A stretch of 64,000 bases of DNA from JAPPFW01 sp965231815 (GTDB lineage Bacteria > Actinomycetota > Acidimicrobiia > Spongiisociales > Spongiisociaceae), in NCBI GenBank assembly GCA_965231815.1, contig OZ246890.1, positions 1,116,001 to 1,180,000 on the forward strand. The letters run 5' to 3'. The notes beneath the pieces were generated by a model, which worked only from the letters and a program-made list of their open reading frames with translations, was not told the DNA's origin and made no database searches. Below are positions 1-11,633 of the stretch, piece after piece. A program made the position numbers and the translations under genes. Every line of letters begins with the position of its first letter. Position 1 is the first letter of the stretch.

Positions 1-382
1 CGGTTATCTCCTTGGCGGCGGACTCGATCGGATCTATTACGAAATCGACCGATAGTCCTTCCAGCCCTTCCTTGAGGCCTGGATCTTCCACCCGGGCTAC
101 GGTACGTCCTACTCCCATCTGGGTGGCCGTATGGCAGGCAAGAATGTTGACACCGTCGCTGGTCGAAACAGAGAGCAACAGTTCAGCCCTGCCGGGGTCT
201 GCCTGACAGAGGACTTCTCCGCTGGCCCCGTTGCCGGTTATGACTAGGGCGTCGACCTTTTCCCGGATCTCCTCGGCTCGGGCAGGGTTTTTTTCGATGA
301 CCACAACGTCTTGGCCTTCAAGGGATAGCCGCTCGGCGAGGTAACCACCGACCGCGCCGGCGCCTACGATGATGATCCGCAT
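1..382 (-). CDS. trkA: Trk-type potassium uptake NAD-binding protein TrkA (partial)
   Basis: Reading leftwards from an ATG at 382, about 127 N-terminal residues are present before the window ends. They form a Rossmann fold of the TrkA-N (RCK) type: a start with IIIVGAGAVGGYLAERL (dinucleotide-binding GxGxxG), an acidic residue after the second strand (VVVIEKNP), and LLLSVSTSDGVNILACHTA followed by ARVEDP, typical of TrkA. In the family this cytoplasmic subunit binds NAD(H) and gates a membrane TrkH/KtrB potassium channel. The C-terminal half and any TrkH partner lie outside the window. An NAD-binding oxidoreductase is less likely because of the TrkA-specific second half. Confidence 0.85.
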   Translation of the reverse strand, partial: MRIIIVGAGAVGGYLAERLSLEGQDVVVIEKNPARAEEIREKVDALVITGNGASGEVLCQADPGRAELLLSVSTSDGVNILACHTATQMGVGRTVARVEDPGLKEGLEGLSVDFVIDPIESAAKEIT

Positions 383-762
383 TGGCGTGACCTCGCAGTA
401 AGGAGCTTTGCCGTACGGACCAGGTTAGCCCACGATTGTGGTTTTCTCGCGTTCTCGGAGGCTGATCTAGTCGGGTTAGCGGCAAACTACCCAGTAGATC
501 AAGGTAGTTGCCTCTGAATCAACCCCCTTCCCGCCGGTGGTGGAAAGGGTTACTTTCTGGGTATGGCTGTGCCGCACTCTGAGGTTTCGGCGGGCCGTGA
601 CGGGGCGCGAGGCAAGGTTAGGGCGCGAGGCAAGGTTAGGGCGGGGGGCGGGGGTTTCATATGTCTGGAAAGTTGTTCGGAGATGTCATCCGAAAGGAGT
701 CCTATCGAAGTTCGGAATCGAACGGAGCGTTCCCCTGCGAACCGTCCGGCTCTTCCAGGCTC
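383..762. other. intergenic region with an 18 bp tandem repeat
   Basis: No convincing gene is seen between the divergent trkA and M23 peptidase genes. Positions 603-638 hold two perfect copies of an 18 bp unit, GGGCGCGAGGCAAGGTTA, running into a G-rich tract (639-655). The region must contain both promoters, but I cannot place them. Confidence 0.4.
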
Positions 763-1374
763 GTGAACCGACTCCTCCACCCAAGACAGGTTCACCGGCA
801 ACATGGTCACCTACCGAACCTCTATCTACCACCCTTCTACCTACGCCGTTCGCTGCTGGTCGGTTTGGTGGTTGCCGTCGGGTTTTGGATGACCGGCGCC
901 GGTGCGACGCCGGTTCCGGAGAGCGCAGCGCCGGGTACATCTTGCGTGGGTCTGGACCCGCCGGTTGAAGGCCGGATCACAGCCGGTTTCGAGCCGGGCC
1001 CCGGTTATGAGGGGCATTGGGGCGTCGACTATCCGCTCGGTCCGGACGGCGCCGTTCGGGCGGCGGCGGATGGGGAAGTTTCCTTCTCGGGGTGGGTGGT
1101 AGGAAACCTAGCGGTTACCTTGGACCACGGAGGCGGGTTGAAGACAAGCTATTCCTACCTCGACAGCTCCTTGGTGAAGCGGGGCCAGTCTGTGAACCGA
1201 GGGATGGTGATAGGACGGGCCGATGGCGACTCGCCGCATGATGGTCTGCACTTCTCGGTAAGGATTCACGGGACCTACATAGACCCGGAGACAGTGGTGG
1301 GTTGCCTACCGGTAGCACCTACCGCGGGACTGCGGCTGGTTCAGGTTCCTATTACACCCGGCGGAAGGAGGTAG
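763..1374 (+). CDS. M23 family peptidoglycan endopeptidase-like protein
   Basis: About 203 residues from a GTG at 763; an upstream in-frame ATG at 661 would add a low-quality extension. A single hydrophobic segment (RRSLLVGLVVAVGFW) near residues 22-40 suggests a signal peptide or membrane anchor, followed by an extracytoplasmic LytM/M23 domain. The zinc motif GHWGVDYPLG (HxxxD) is visible, and LHFSVR near the end matches the usual HxH motif region. M23 enzymes cut cross-bridges in peptidoglycan. It lies just upstream of nadD on the same strand, with no sign of functional coupling. The start is uncertain, and the domain is small, so it could be a degenerate regulator rather than an active enzyme. 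Confidence 0.75.
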   Translation: MNRLLHPRQVHRQHGHLPNLYLPPFYLRRSLLVGLVVAVGFWMTGAGATPVPESAAPGTSCVGLDPPVEGRITAGFEPGPGYEGHWGVDYPLGPDGAVRAAADGEVSFSGWVVGNLAVTLDHGGGLKTSYSYLDSSLVKRGQSVNRGMVIGRADGDSPHDGLHFSVRIHGTYIDPETVVGCLPVAPTAGLRLVQVPITPGGRR

Positions 1375-1423
1375 GTCGCCCCCGGAACTTCAGGACACTG
1401 CGACTATAGGGTACTGTTCGGGT

Positions 1424-2020
1424 GTGCGCATTGGCCTGCTCGGTGGCACTTTCGATCCACCTCACATCGTTCACATGATCTTGGCCGAGGCTGCTTACCA
1501 GCAATTCCGCCTAGACAGGGTGTGGTTTCTTCCGGCCGGTTCCCCATGGCAGAAAGCCGGAACGGGGGTCACCTCCGCCGGCCATCGATGGGCGATGACG
1601 CTGGCTGCCACGTCGGACATTCCGTATTTCGAGGCTGACGATCGGGAGATCCGCCGTCCGGGTTCTACCTATACGATCGATACGCTCATCGGCTTGGAAG
1701 GTGATGATCTGTTTCTCATACTCGGCGCCGATGCCGCTGTCGGCATTCCTTCCTGGCATCGAGCGGATGAGGTGATCGAAAAGGCCGGGATTATTGTGGC
1801 GCCTCGGCCCGGGACCGGACAGGCGTCGGTGAGGCGAGCGATCGGCAAACAGATCGGCTGGCTGGATATGCCTCCACTGGATCTGTCAGGTACGGAGATC
1901 CGTCGGCGGATGGCAGACGGGGGTAGTCTCCGTTTCCTGGTCAGGGAGCCGGTTCGTCGCTACATCGCTCTTCATCGGTTGTACCGTGATCAGGAGCGGG
2001 TCGGAATCGACCGATCTTGA
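1424..2020 (+). CDS. nadD: nicotinate-nucleotide adenylyltransferase
   Basis: 198 residues starting at GTG 1424 with RIGLLGGTFDPPHIVH, the nucleotidyltransferase signature with the GxFDPxHxxH motif. Downstream, LSGTEIRRRMADGG matches the ISSTxIR element of NadD. The enzyme adenylates nicotinate mononucleotide to deamido-NAD in NAD synthesis. Length is normal. Its TGA stop overlaps a possible TTG start of the next gene (2017), and nadD-rsfS adjacency is the classic arrangement in actinobacteria. Confidence 0.95.
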   Translation: MRIGLLGGTFDPPHIVHMILAEAAYQQFRLDRVWFLPAGSPWQKAGTGVTSAGHRWAMTLAATSDIPYFEADDREIRRPGSTYTIDTLIGLEGDDLFLILGADAAVGIPSWHRADEVIEKAGIIVAPRPGTGQASVRRAIGKQIGWLDMPPLDLSGTEIRRRMADGGSLRFLVREPVRRYIALHRLYRDQERVGIDRS

Positions 2021-2094
2021 CTGATGCCGATGATTACCGCAGGGCTCCTGATACTATGGTTTCGGGTCAGGATCGTACCGGTGTTGAAAGGGAT

Positions 2095-2535
2095 ATGGCA
2101 GGAACCAAGCACATCCAGACGTCGGATGCTTCGAAGTCCGATCAATCTTCGGGGAAGTTGGCGAGGCTGGTAGTCGCCGCTTTGGACGGGAAACGGGCAA
2201 AGGACATCGTGGTGCTCGACATGGCTTCCCTGCTCGGTATCGTCGATCTGTTCGTCATTGCTACCGGAGGGTCGAAGAGATTGGTGCGCACCTTGGCGGA
2301 AGAGGTGGCCGTGAGCCTTAAGGAACACGGCAGGACGCCCCTCCGTGTCGAGGGGAGGGATACCGCCGAGTGGGTGCTGCTCGATTACGGAGACCTTGCG
2401 GTTCACGTCTTCCAACCGGAGGCGCGGGACTTCTACGGTCTCGAACGTCTGTGGGGTGATGCTCCCCGGATTTCTTCGCCGTCCGGTCACCGGGGAGTCC
2501 GATCGGCTGTCGATCGGGCGGCCCAGCCCGGATAG
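2095..2535 (+). CDS. rsfS: ribosome silencing factor RsfS
   Basis: 146 residues if translation begins at ATG 2095, which has a GAAAGGG ribosome-binding site 4-5 bases upstream. An in-frame TTG at 2017 overlapping the nadD stop is the alternative. The protein carries the DUF143/Iojap core: KAKDIVVLDMASLLGIVDLFVIATG, then EWVLLDYGDLAVHVF and RDFYGLERLWGDAP at the C-terminus. RsfS binds ribosomal protein uL14 and blocks subunit joining in starvation. It follows nadD as in most actinobacteria. Confidence 0.93.
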   Translation: MAGTKHIQTSDASKSDQSSGKLARLVVAALDGKRAKDIVVLDMASLLGIVDLFVIATGGSKRLVRTLAEEVAVSLKEHGRTPLRVEGRDTAEWVLLDYGDLAVHVFQPEARDFYGLERLWGDAPRISSPSGHRGVRSAVDRAAQPG

Positions 2536-2630
2536 GTGAGGCTTGCGTGTCTCGACTTTGACCCGGCAGATGTTGGTATGATCTATGCTGCCTCTCGGTG
2601 CGCTAGAGCGGACCGGAGGAAGTAGTTCTT

Positions 2631-2703
2631 GGGGCTGTAGCTCAGCTGGCAGAGCGCTTGCATGGCATGCAAGAGGTCACGGGTTCAAATCCCGTCAGCT
2701 CCA
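2631..2703 (+). tRNA. tRNA-Ala (anticodon GGC)
   Basis: A 73-base cloverleaf: acceptor GGGGCTG/CAGCTCC (one G-T wobble), D arm GCTC...GAGC, anticodon stem CTTGC/GCAAG with loop ATGGCAT (anticodon GGC, reading GCC), and T arm ACGGG-TTCAAAT-CCCGT. The terminal CCA is not encoded. It is isolated, about 100 bases downstream of rsfS. Confidence 0.97.
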
Positions 2704-2805
2704 CCCGGTCATACTTCGGGTTGTGTTTGATCCGTTGGGAGAGAACACTCGTTGGCCGCCTCTCTCTGTTTTCTCGACACCGATTAGTTCCCACCCGACT
2801 ATCAA

Positions 2806-3011
2806 CCCCGATTATTCATGGATGGGGGTGTGGAGGATGAGTGGAGTAGATGAAGAATCGACCCCCTGATCAGGCAAAACAGGTATCGGCGTTTCCCGTC
2901 CCAGTTCCGGTGTGGGAGACTCACCTGTCAGGTGAACGGTGGGTTTCTCATAATACTCGGGTTGGTCTGGCGTTATATGCCTCGGTGTGGGGGAAACCTG
3001 AATAATCAGGG
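2806..3011 (+). mobile_element. MITE-1 copy A (~206 bp, IS1380-like ends)
   Basis: Begins CCCCGATTATTCATGG and ends CCTGAATAATCAGGG, imperfect terminal inverted repeats, flanked by TCAA/TTAA. Internal sequence matches the six other copies (4.6, 22.4, 29.0, 32.0, 46.7 and 50.5 kb). The short internal reading frame that is open in copies B, D and E is interrupted here by a TGA near the start and by indels. Four-base target duplications and CC-starting ends fit the IS1380 family, which is an inference. Confidence 0.85.
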
Positions 3012-3015
3012 TTAA

Positions 3016-3353
3016 ACCCCCATCATTCAACGCCTACCGTCCTGAGTCGGGGAGTCGTTGACGATTGCGGTAACCGTCTGAGTGCACCGGCAGGCTCGGA
3101 GATTCGAGAACGCGAAAAGCGCCATGCAGAGACTGTTGTGGTACCGAATGTGGGACGTACCTTTTGAAAGTAGCGCTCTAGCTGGGAATTTACGCGGCCT
3201 ACCCCTCCGTAGGCACTGAACCAGACCCGGGTGGACAGCCCGTCGAGAGCCGGGAGAATCCGACCACGACTCATGGAGACCTAACCGGTCCAGATGGCGA
3301 CCCGCCTTTGTGGTCAGGAACACTCTCCGACAAACCCGGTACGGTTCAAGCAC
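3016..3353 (-). pseudogene. possible transposase relic
   Basis: Reading leftwards, two frames carry pieces that resemble the C-terminal part of a DDE transposase (the stretch GRVNSQLERYFQKVRPTFGTTT followed by arginine-rich sequence). No intact gene is present. It sits directly against MITE copy A. Family assignment is weak and rests on the appearance of the fragment only. Confidence 0.25.
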
Positions 3354-3444
3354 CCTTGAGGGGGCTTCGGGGGAAACTCCGGCATCTAGGGAATCGGCGG
3401 ACGTCGCCCTATCGGTACCGCTGGTGACGCAAAATGCCGTTGTG

Positions 3445-3843
3445 CTAGCGGGAGCTGGGTCCCACAGACACTTGCACCACTGCTCGGATGTGATCGAACC
3501 TCGTCCGCAGGTACCCCATGATGGCCTCGGCTGCTTCGGGACTACCGCCGGGGCTCGTGAGGATCAGGTCTAGCTGCCGCTCCTTGACGTTGGATATAGC
3601 TTCCATGAACCCTTGCTGGTCGCCCAGGGTGAGGGAGAGGGCTTCATCATTCGGAACGGGTTTGTTTTCCAGCCAGCACGTGGCGTAGAGCACCGTGGCG
3701 CGGCCCGTGTGATCCGATAGCTTCTTTAGGTACTTGCGGCGAAGCTGGTCATTGGGCGACGGGGCACCGGGTCTCTGTGGTCTGGCGGCCGCAGCCCTCT
3801 TCAGGCCGTCGAGTTCGCGGAGCTGCTCACCCCATGTCGGCAT
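3445..3843 (-). pseudogene. truncated SDH/SppA-like Clp-fold serine protease
   Basis: 132 residues from ATG 3843. The end resembles the start of the serine dehydrogenase proteinase (SDH_sah, Clp-fold) family: RQLDLILTSPGGSPEAAEAI, then YLRTRFDHIRAVV. Full proteins are near 280-300 residues and continue with the catalytic serine region, which is missing here; the frame ends in unrelated VQVSVGPSSR. I therefore read it as a 3'-truncated gene. The start overlaps the preceding 62-aa gene by 17 bases. Confidence 0.6.
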
Positions 3844-4015
3844 TCGGTTCCCACCCGGACGAGTTCGCGGCAACGAACTGCTGAACGACAGGTGTGGAAG
3901 CCGTCACGGCAGCGAAGTACTGAACCTCCGCAGCCTCGTACGCAGCAACGAGATCGGCCACTCCTGCTTCGTGCTCCTGCAACTGTGATTCGAGTTCAGT
4001 ACCAGTGTCGATCAT
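3827..4015 (-). CDS. small hypothetical protein upstream of Clp-fold protease fragment
   Basis: 62 residues starting at ATG 4015 with a good GGAGGG site immediately upstream. It is acidic and helical-looking (TELESQLQEHEAGVADLVAAY), without a recognised domain. The stop overlaps the start of the truncated protease, so the two were co-translated. Function is unknown. Confidence 0.45.
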   Translation of the reverse strand: MIDTGTELESQLQEHEAGVADLVAAYEAAEVQYFAAVTASTPVVQQFVAANSSGWEPNADMG

Positions 4016-4099
4016 GATCCCTCCTGGTTGGTCCACTACGATACCCATTTCCCCCTGAGCTTCGGCGAAAGGACGTCCGCAGGAATGGCCGTCCGCTGC

Positions 4100-4560
4100 C
4101 AACAGCGGGGACGGGCCAGGGCCAGACGCGGGACTCAGCCTCTACCGGCCGAATCGGGGATCATACCTTCGCCTGCCTTAACGGGCCTTCTCCCAGCCGC
4201 CGCCCAGAACCCGCCTTCTGGTTCAGGACGGCAGAACCACCTCTCTCGTCTTGACAGCGTCTGTGGCCACACGGTCGTCAGAATGCTGTTTCGTGCAGCA
4301 TCCGCCACAGCGTCTTCTCCCGAAGCGGCACACTGCGCCGCCGCCACAACTTGTCGAAATCCTCGAAGGGATCGCCCGTGTGTTGTCGGCCCGACGCCGG
4401 CTGGGCCTGGTTCGACCAGTTGGGCGGTCACCCTCTGGTGGTCGAAGCAGACGACGAGTTGGTCGATCGTCCCAAGTTGACAGGGCCCGCCCCCGCCTCC
4501 ACCTTTCCTGGGTTCCGAACGCGACCCGCCGAACCCCGTTGGTTGGGGGGAGACGGTCGA
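4100..4560 (-). pseudogene. decayed tyrosine recombinase/integrase
   Basis: Reading leftwards and changing frame, fragments typical of actinobacterial phage-type integrases appear in the correct order: RRRADNTRAIP, then in another frame DKLWRRRSVPLREKTLWRMLHETA, then GRRPVKAGEGMIPDSAGRG. These correspond to the linker, the start of the catalytic domain and a downstream segment. At least two frameshifts and a stop are needed, and the catalytic C-terminus (RHxxRHxxY) is not found. It is bracketed by MITE-1 copies A and B. Confidence 0.6.
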
Positions 4561-4629
4561 AATGTCCGTAATTTGATGATCCCTGCCCGGTTCGTTCGGT
4601 ACCGAACAACCCGAACCGGCGGTGTTTAA

Positions 4630-4831
4630 CCCCGATTATTCATGGATGGGGGTTGGGAGGATGAGTGGAGTAGACCAGTTTCACACCCTGACCAGGCAAT
4701 ACAGCTATCGGCATCCCCCATCCCGATCCGCTGTGGAGGTTCACCCGGCAGGTGAACGTTGGGTTTCTCCCAATACTCGGGTTGGACTGGCGTTACATGC
4801 CCCGGTGTGTGGGAAACCTGAATAATCAGGG
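4630..4831 (+). mobile_element. MITE-1 copy B (202 bp, TTAA target duplication)
   Basis: Inverted-repeat ends CCCCGATTATTCATGG and CCTGAATAATCAGGG flanked on both sides by a perfect TTAA (4626-4629 and 4832-4835). It contains an uninterrupted 54-codon frame from ATG 4661 to TAA 4825 that ends inside the right terminal repeat, equivalent to the frames in copies D and E but with many amino-acid differences. Confidence 0.9.
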
Positions 4832-4989
4832 TTAAGGCTATCTACCATTATGCATCCAGGGTGGGACACTTTCCGTTCCCGACACCTCAAACACCCCGAA
4901 AGCCGAACCCCTTCCGGAACGAACCGGCTTGGTTGGATCAACCCCTATCCCCGAGACGAGCCTTCCCGCAAGACAAGCGAACCAGCGAC

Positions 4990-5736
4990 TCAGGACGTCC
5001 TCGCTTGGATTCGGTAGGAGCGAGCGTCTTCAGCGAAGCTGTCGAAGAGGTTGGACTCCTCGCCCGCCGACAGCATCTCCGGATGCCATTGAACTGCTAG
5101 CAGCGGCCAGGTCGGGTCGGTGCTTTCCACAGCTTCGATAGCTCCCTCCGGGGTCCGAGCTACCACCTTCAGTCCGGGGGCGGCACGGGAGATCGCCTGG
5201 TGATGAAGGGAGTTCACCCTCCTCTCCGTAGTGTTATATATGGAGGCGAGTCGACTGCCCTCCTCCAAACGTATGGGATGTCGGTGAGCGTTCCGGATTT
5301 CCGCTTCGTCGGCCGGGGTGGGATGTTCAGGGTCCGAACCGGACAGAACATGCTGGTGCAGCTCTCCTCCCAGGGCCACGTTCACGGCTTGAAGTCCCCG
5401 GCAGATCGCCAAAACAGGCATCTTCCTCCGGTACGCCTCGTGTATTAGAGCGATATCGCGAGTGTCATCTCCATCGAATATCTCTATCGCGTCCGTGACA
5501 TTCTGCCCATAGAGGGCGGGGTCGAGATCCCGCCCACCCGTGATGACCAATCCGTCCACCCGGTCTAGGACCCTCTCCGCATCATCGGCATGCATGTGTC
5601 CGACCAGAAGTTGGGATGTACCGGCCCGGTCGAGGGCTTCGGTATAGAAGTCGAGCAGCGCGTGCAAACGGCACCCGTGGCCCAGGTATGTGTCCAGCAC
5701 TCTCATTGATGTGGTTACCGCCACCATGGGGCGCAT
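4990..5736 (-). CDS. class I glutamine amidotransferase-like (PuuD-type, peptidase C26)
   Basis: 248 residues from ATG 5736 with GGGAGA upstream. The nucleophile elbow is PVLAICRGLQAVNVALGG (Cys in CRG), followed by LHHQAI and AVQWHPE, which supplies the catalytic His-Glu. VDGLVITGGRDLDPALYG is the oxyanion-side motif of gamma-glutamyl-GABA hydrolases. Family members hydrolyse gamma-glutamyl amides; the substrate here is unknown. The gene is divergent from leuS, with about 145 bases between them for both promoters. Confidence 0.85.
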   Translation of the reverse strand: MRPMVAVTTSMRVLDTYLGHGCRLHALLDFYTEALDRAGTSQLLVGHMHADDAERVLDRVDGLVITGGRDLDPALYGQNVTDAIEIFDGDDTRDIALIHEAYRRKMPVLAICRGLQAVNVALGGELHQHVLSGSDPEHPTPADEAEIRNAHRHPIRLEEGSRLASIYNTTERRVNSLHHQAISRAAPGLKVVARTPEGAIEAVESTDPTWPLLAVQWHPEMLSAGEESNLFDSFAEDARSYRIQARTS

Positions 5737-5881
5737 CCGGTATCTCCCACTACTGCTGCTCGAAGGCCAAACAGTACTCTCGGTTTCGTGCGCGCCTTTC
5801 CGTTTCCACAACTTGAAGGGTGACACGGGATGGAAGATGCGGGGGATGGCATGGCCTTGCGGGCGCGATAGGATCAGGACT

Positions 5882-8617
<2,736 letters not shown>

Positions 8618-8653
8618 CCGAATGGGTCGACAAGCCGAGTTATGGATTGAAGG

Positions 8654-9928
8654 TTAGGGCCTCAATGCAGTCAGGGGTACGACCGCCACCCCGTCGTCGG
8701 TCTGGTAGCCCGGCCCGAACGCGGTCAGCACGATGAGTCGAGCGGGGTCTCCTCGCCGGGTGGTGTCGACGCGGGATCGAAGGGCGCGCAGGGAGTCAAT
8801 GGCTTTCTCGATGGCAGACCCCCCTCCCAGTTTGATCTCGACAGGGGCCCATCGGCCCTCTAGACCGTCTATCACGGCATCTGCTTCCAGGTTGCTCTCA
8901 TCCCCGTAGTAGTAGAGACGGGCACCGAACGACTGTGCATAGACCCGGAGGTCACGCACCGCCATTGATTCAAATAGCAGACCCAGCATCGACAAGTCGC
9001 GTGCGATGGCTGCCGAAGAGGTCATCAGAGCCGCCACCGCAAGTGCAGGGTCAGTGAAGTATCGCTTTGGAGTCTTGCGCAGCCGGATCGAAGACCTGAG
9101 GTGGGTGGACCACGCGGGAAGCGGCTCGATGACGAACAGACGTGCTAGTTCGTCCAGGTAGGCCCGTATCGTCGACCGCGCCGGAGGTCTAGCACCTCCC
9201 TCGGTCAGGTCGGCCCGTAATGTGGCGTCGGAGGCCGCGGTAGCCTCGTTGCGAGCGAGGGAGACGAGCAAGTTCATTACCAACCGTGAGTTGCGCCTCA
9301 CCCCTGACACACGCGAGATGTCGATGCGGGCTATGTTGTCCAGATAGTCCCGCAGGCGAGCCTGCGCTGTGTTCGCCGACATCTGGATCATACGAGGCCA
9401 TCCTCCCCGAGCAATGAGGGAAGACACGTCGCCGATAGTATGGGATGAGTCTGGCGCCCGGCAGCGCTCGCCCGCCATCAGCGACGACAGGGAGACCGCT
9501 CCGCTGGAGTTACCGGACTCCCAGAGTGACATCGGTCGCATCCGCACTCGGGCAACCCGACCCGCGCCCGAGTGTTCGGTTATCTTGTCCGGCGGATTCT
9601 GTGACCCTGTCAGCAAGAAATGCCCGAATCCGGCTCGCTGGTCGCAAGCATGACGCATCGGGTTCCAGATGGCGCGGACCATTTGCCATTCGTCCAGCAG
9701 TCGTGGTTCTTCACCTTCTAAGAGCGAGTGCGGGTCCACTTCTGCAGCTATCCGCAAGGCCTCAGAGCCGTCCAACATGATCTGGCTTCGGGCGAACCTC
9801 TGCCCGGTCCAAGTCTTACCGCACCCCCTTGGGCCTTCTATTAGAACCGCCGGAGACGAGGCAAGAGCTTCTGCAACCTCGCCGTCCACCACTCGATCAA
9901 GATAGTTGGGATTGCCGATACCAGCCAT
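8654..9928 (-). CDS. AAA_14/DUF4143 ATPase (copy 1)
   Basis: 424 residues from ATG 9928. Walker A is EGPRGCGKTWTG near residues 31-42 and Walker B is RLLDEWQMV near 77. A helical DUF4143 domain follows with a C-terminal nuclease-like segment: LEADAVIDGLEGRWAPVEIKLGG, the D...EIK pattern of a PD-(D/E)xK-like fold. These ATPases are common in accessory islands and their function is not established. It is convergent with leuS. Three 23 bp repeats end 26 bases upstream of the start, and the same array precedes the second DUF4143 gene at 36.3 kb. Confidence 0.85.
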   Translation of the reverse strand: MAGIGNPNYLDRVVDGEVAEALASSPAVLIEGPRGCGKTWTGQRFARSQIMLDGSEALRIAAEVDPHSLLEGEEPRLLDEWQMVRAIWNPMRHACDQRAGFGHFLLTGSQNPPDKITEHSGAGRVARVRMRPMSLWESGNSSGAVSLSSLMAGERCRAPDSSHTIGDVSSLIARGGWPRMIQMSANTAQARLRDYLDNIARIDISRVSGVRRNSRLVMNLLVSLARNEATAASDATLRADLTEGGARPPARSTIRAYLDELARLFVIEPLPAWSTHLRSSIRLRKTPKRYFTDPALAVAALMTSSAAIARDLSMLGLLFESMAVRDLRVYAQSFGARLYYYGDESNLEADAVIDGLEGRWAPVEIKLGGGSAIEKAIDSLRALRSRVDTTRRGDPARLIVLTAFGPGYQTDDGVAVVPLTALRP

Positions 9929-9953
9929 GTTCGTCCGTCATGCACACGAGCAT

Positions 9954-10013
9954 ACTCCACTTTCCGGTGGTTTCACACTCCACTTTCCGGTGGTTTCACA
10001 CTCCACTTTCCGG
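9954..10013 (-). promoter_or_regulatory. three-copy 23 bp operator-like array upstream of DUF4143 ATPase 1
   Basis: On the gene strand the motif CGGAAAGTGGAGT occurs three times at exactly 23 bp spacing (plus-strand positions 9954-9966, 9977-9989, 10000-10012), and the full units are identical. The array ends 26 bases before the ATG at 9928. A near-identical motif with identical spacing stands at 36274-36333 before the second DUF4143 ATPase, which argues for a protein-binding array. Confidence 0.6.
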
Positions 10014-10156
10014 GGATGCCGTTGGCTGCCCGCTCGACAATATCAGAAGTTACGTGATCCCCTGCTGACCGATCATGATCGGGAAAGTACAATTTCCTCG
10101 ACACCTGCTGACCCGTAGCTTCGATGTATCACAATCGTCCGCGACGAAAGGGATCT

Positions 10157-11572
10157 ATGAGTTCAACCAACCAACCGCGGTTGCGGATCGGGCTGCTGTG
10201 CGTGTACTTCGGGCTGTTCGACGCGGCCATGCCGCCCGAGTTCCGTCGTGACCGAACCGCCTTCGCGGAGTCGATGAGAGAACGGATGGAACAGTTCGGG
10301 TCGGTCGTGTACCCAGGGGTGGTTGACTCCGACGAGACGGGGAGGGAGGCGGGACAGGTATTCGCCGAGTCCGGAGTGGATGTGATCGTGTTCGCACCGA
10401 CAATGGCGGCGCCGCCCAGTTACGGATGGGAGGCGGTCCGGAACCTGCCGAACGTACCGCTGCTGGCAGTGGGCGCGCAGGAACTACCGGAGGTCCCCGA
10501 CGACTACGCCACCGAAGAAGCAACCCGCCGCAGCCTTCCGGTGGGGCTGGTCATGTTCACGAATGTTCTGGTCCGAGAGGGTCGGCCGTTCACGACGTTG
10601 GTCTCTGCGGCCGGTTCGGAAGATCTCGAAGCCGCCCTCAAGGACACGCTACGGGCGGTGGAGGCCGCCGCCACGGTCCGCAACGCCCGGATGCTGTCGA
10701 TCGGCGCTCCGATCTCCGGCTATCTGGACGTGGAGGTGGCTCCCGAGGAGCTCGAATATCTAGGGGTCGAGGTCATCGATATCGGAGCGGTGGAGATCGC
10801 CGCCGCCTTCGCTGCGGTCGACGATGAACGTGTCACCGCTCTCGACAAAGATCTTCGGGACCGGTTCGATGCGTCGTCCGTCGATGCTCCGACACTGGCC
10901 CGTTCATCCCGTCTTGCTCTGGCTATGGAGGGACTGTGCCAGGCGAACGACGCCACCGCGGGTGCGGTCAACTGCCATAGTGACACCCTTCGATGGAACC
11001 CCGGCGTCGGTATTACGGCTTGCCTCGGGGTGGCGCTCTGCACCCGGGAAGGTACGCCGTTTGCCTGCACGGGCGATATCCCCACCGGCATCGCCCTCAT
11101 GCTGGGCAAGAAGCTGGCCGGGTCGGCCCTCTACTGCGAGTTGTACCAGATGGATTTCCCCGGTAACTGGATCCTGGTTGCCAACGGCGGGGAGGGGGAC
11201 TTGAGCGCCCGATCCCCGTCTTCTGAGGTGCGTCTGCTACCCGAAGACCACTACATGGGCGATCACGGCCCGGGTACTGCGGTGGCCTTCGAGCTACCCG
11301 AAGGACCGGCCACCCTCATCAGCCTCACCCCGCTGAACCACACCGGCGGATGGGTACTGGTAGGCGCCGAGGGTCGCATAGTGGGATCCAAACACCATGA
11401 CATGGAAGGACCCAACGGGATGTTCCGGTTCGACTCGGGAGACGTGGCGACCGCCTACGCAGGCTGGTGCGAGGCCGGGGCCACCCACCACGCCGGACTT
11501 CTCCCCGGCCACCACGGTGCCGTCCTTGCCCGCACCTCCGATATGCTCGGAATCACCTACATAGCAGTCTGA
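10157..11572 (+). CDS. L-fucose/L-arabinose isomerase-fold protein
   Basis: 471 residues from ATG 10157, with GAAAGGG eight bases upstream. It begins LRIGLLCVYFGLFDAAMP and has the layout of the fucose/arabinose isomerase-like superfamily: an N-terminal Rossmann-like region, a middle domain ending GVGITACLGVALCTREGTPFACTGD, and a C-terminal beta domain with HHAGLLPGHHGAVLA. Relatives include aldose-ketose isomerases and many uncharacterised members; the catalytic Glu pair is not obvious, so the substrate is open. It stands alone, divergent from the DUF4143 ATPase. Confidence 0.6.
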   Translation: MSSTNQPRLRIGLLCVYFGLFDAAMPPEFRRDRTAFAESMRERMEQFGSVVYPGVVDSDETGREAGQVFAESGVDVIVFAPTMAAPPSYGWEAVRNLPNVPLLAVGAQELPEVPDDYATEEATRRSLPVGLVMFTNVLVREGRPFTTLVSAAGSEDLEAALKDTLRAVEAAATVRNARMLSIGAPISGYLDVEVAPEELEYLGVEVIDIGAVEIAAAFAAVDDERVTALDKDLRDRFDASSVDAPTLARSSRLALAMEGLCQANDATAGAVNCHSDTLRWNPGVGITACLGVALCTREGTPFACTGDIPTGIALMLGKKLAGSALYCELYQMDFPGNWILVANGGEGDLSARSPSSEVRLLPEDHYMGDHGPGTAVAFELPEGPATLISLTPLNHTGGWVLVGAEGRIVGSKHHDMEGPNGMFRFDSGDVATAYAGWCEAGATHHAGLLPGHHGAVLARTSDMLGITYIAV

Positions 11573-11633
11573 ACCCTCTCGTCAACAATACGGATTGTGC
11601 TAAACCGGGAGTGATGTCTCGCCGGAATCCTCC

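Noticed and set aside
661..762. ATG at 661 as start of the M23 protein
   Set aside because: The extension is low complexity relative to the family and lies in a region with no ribosome-binding site; GTG at 763 places the hydrophobic segment near the N-terminus.
9954..10013. Possible CRISPR array
   Set aside because: The 23 bp units are contiguous without distinct spacers and there are only three; no cas genes are near. A phased operator array fits better.
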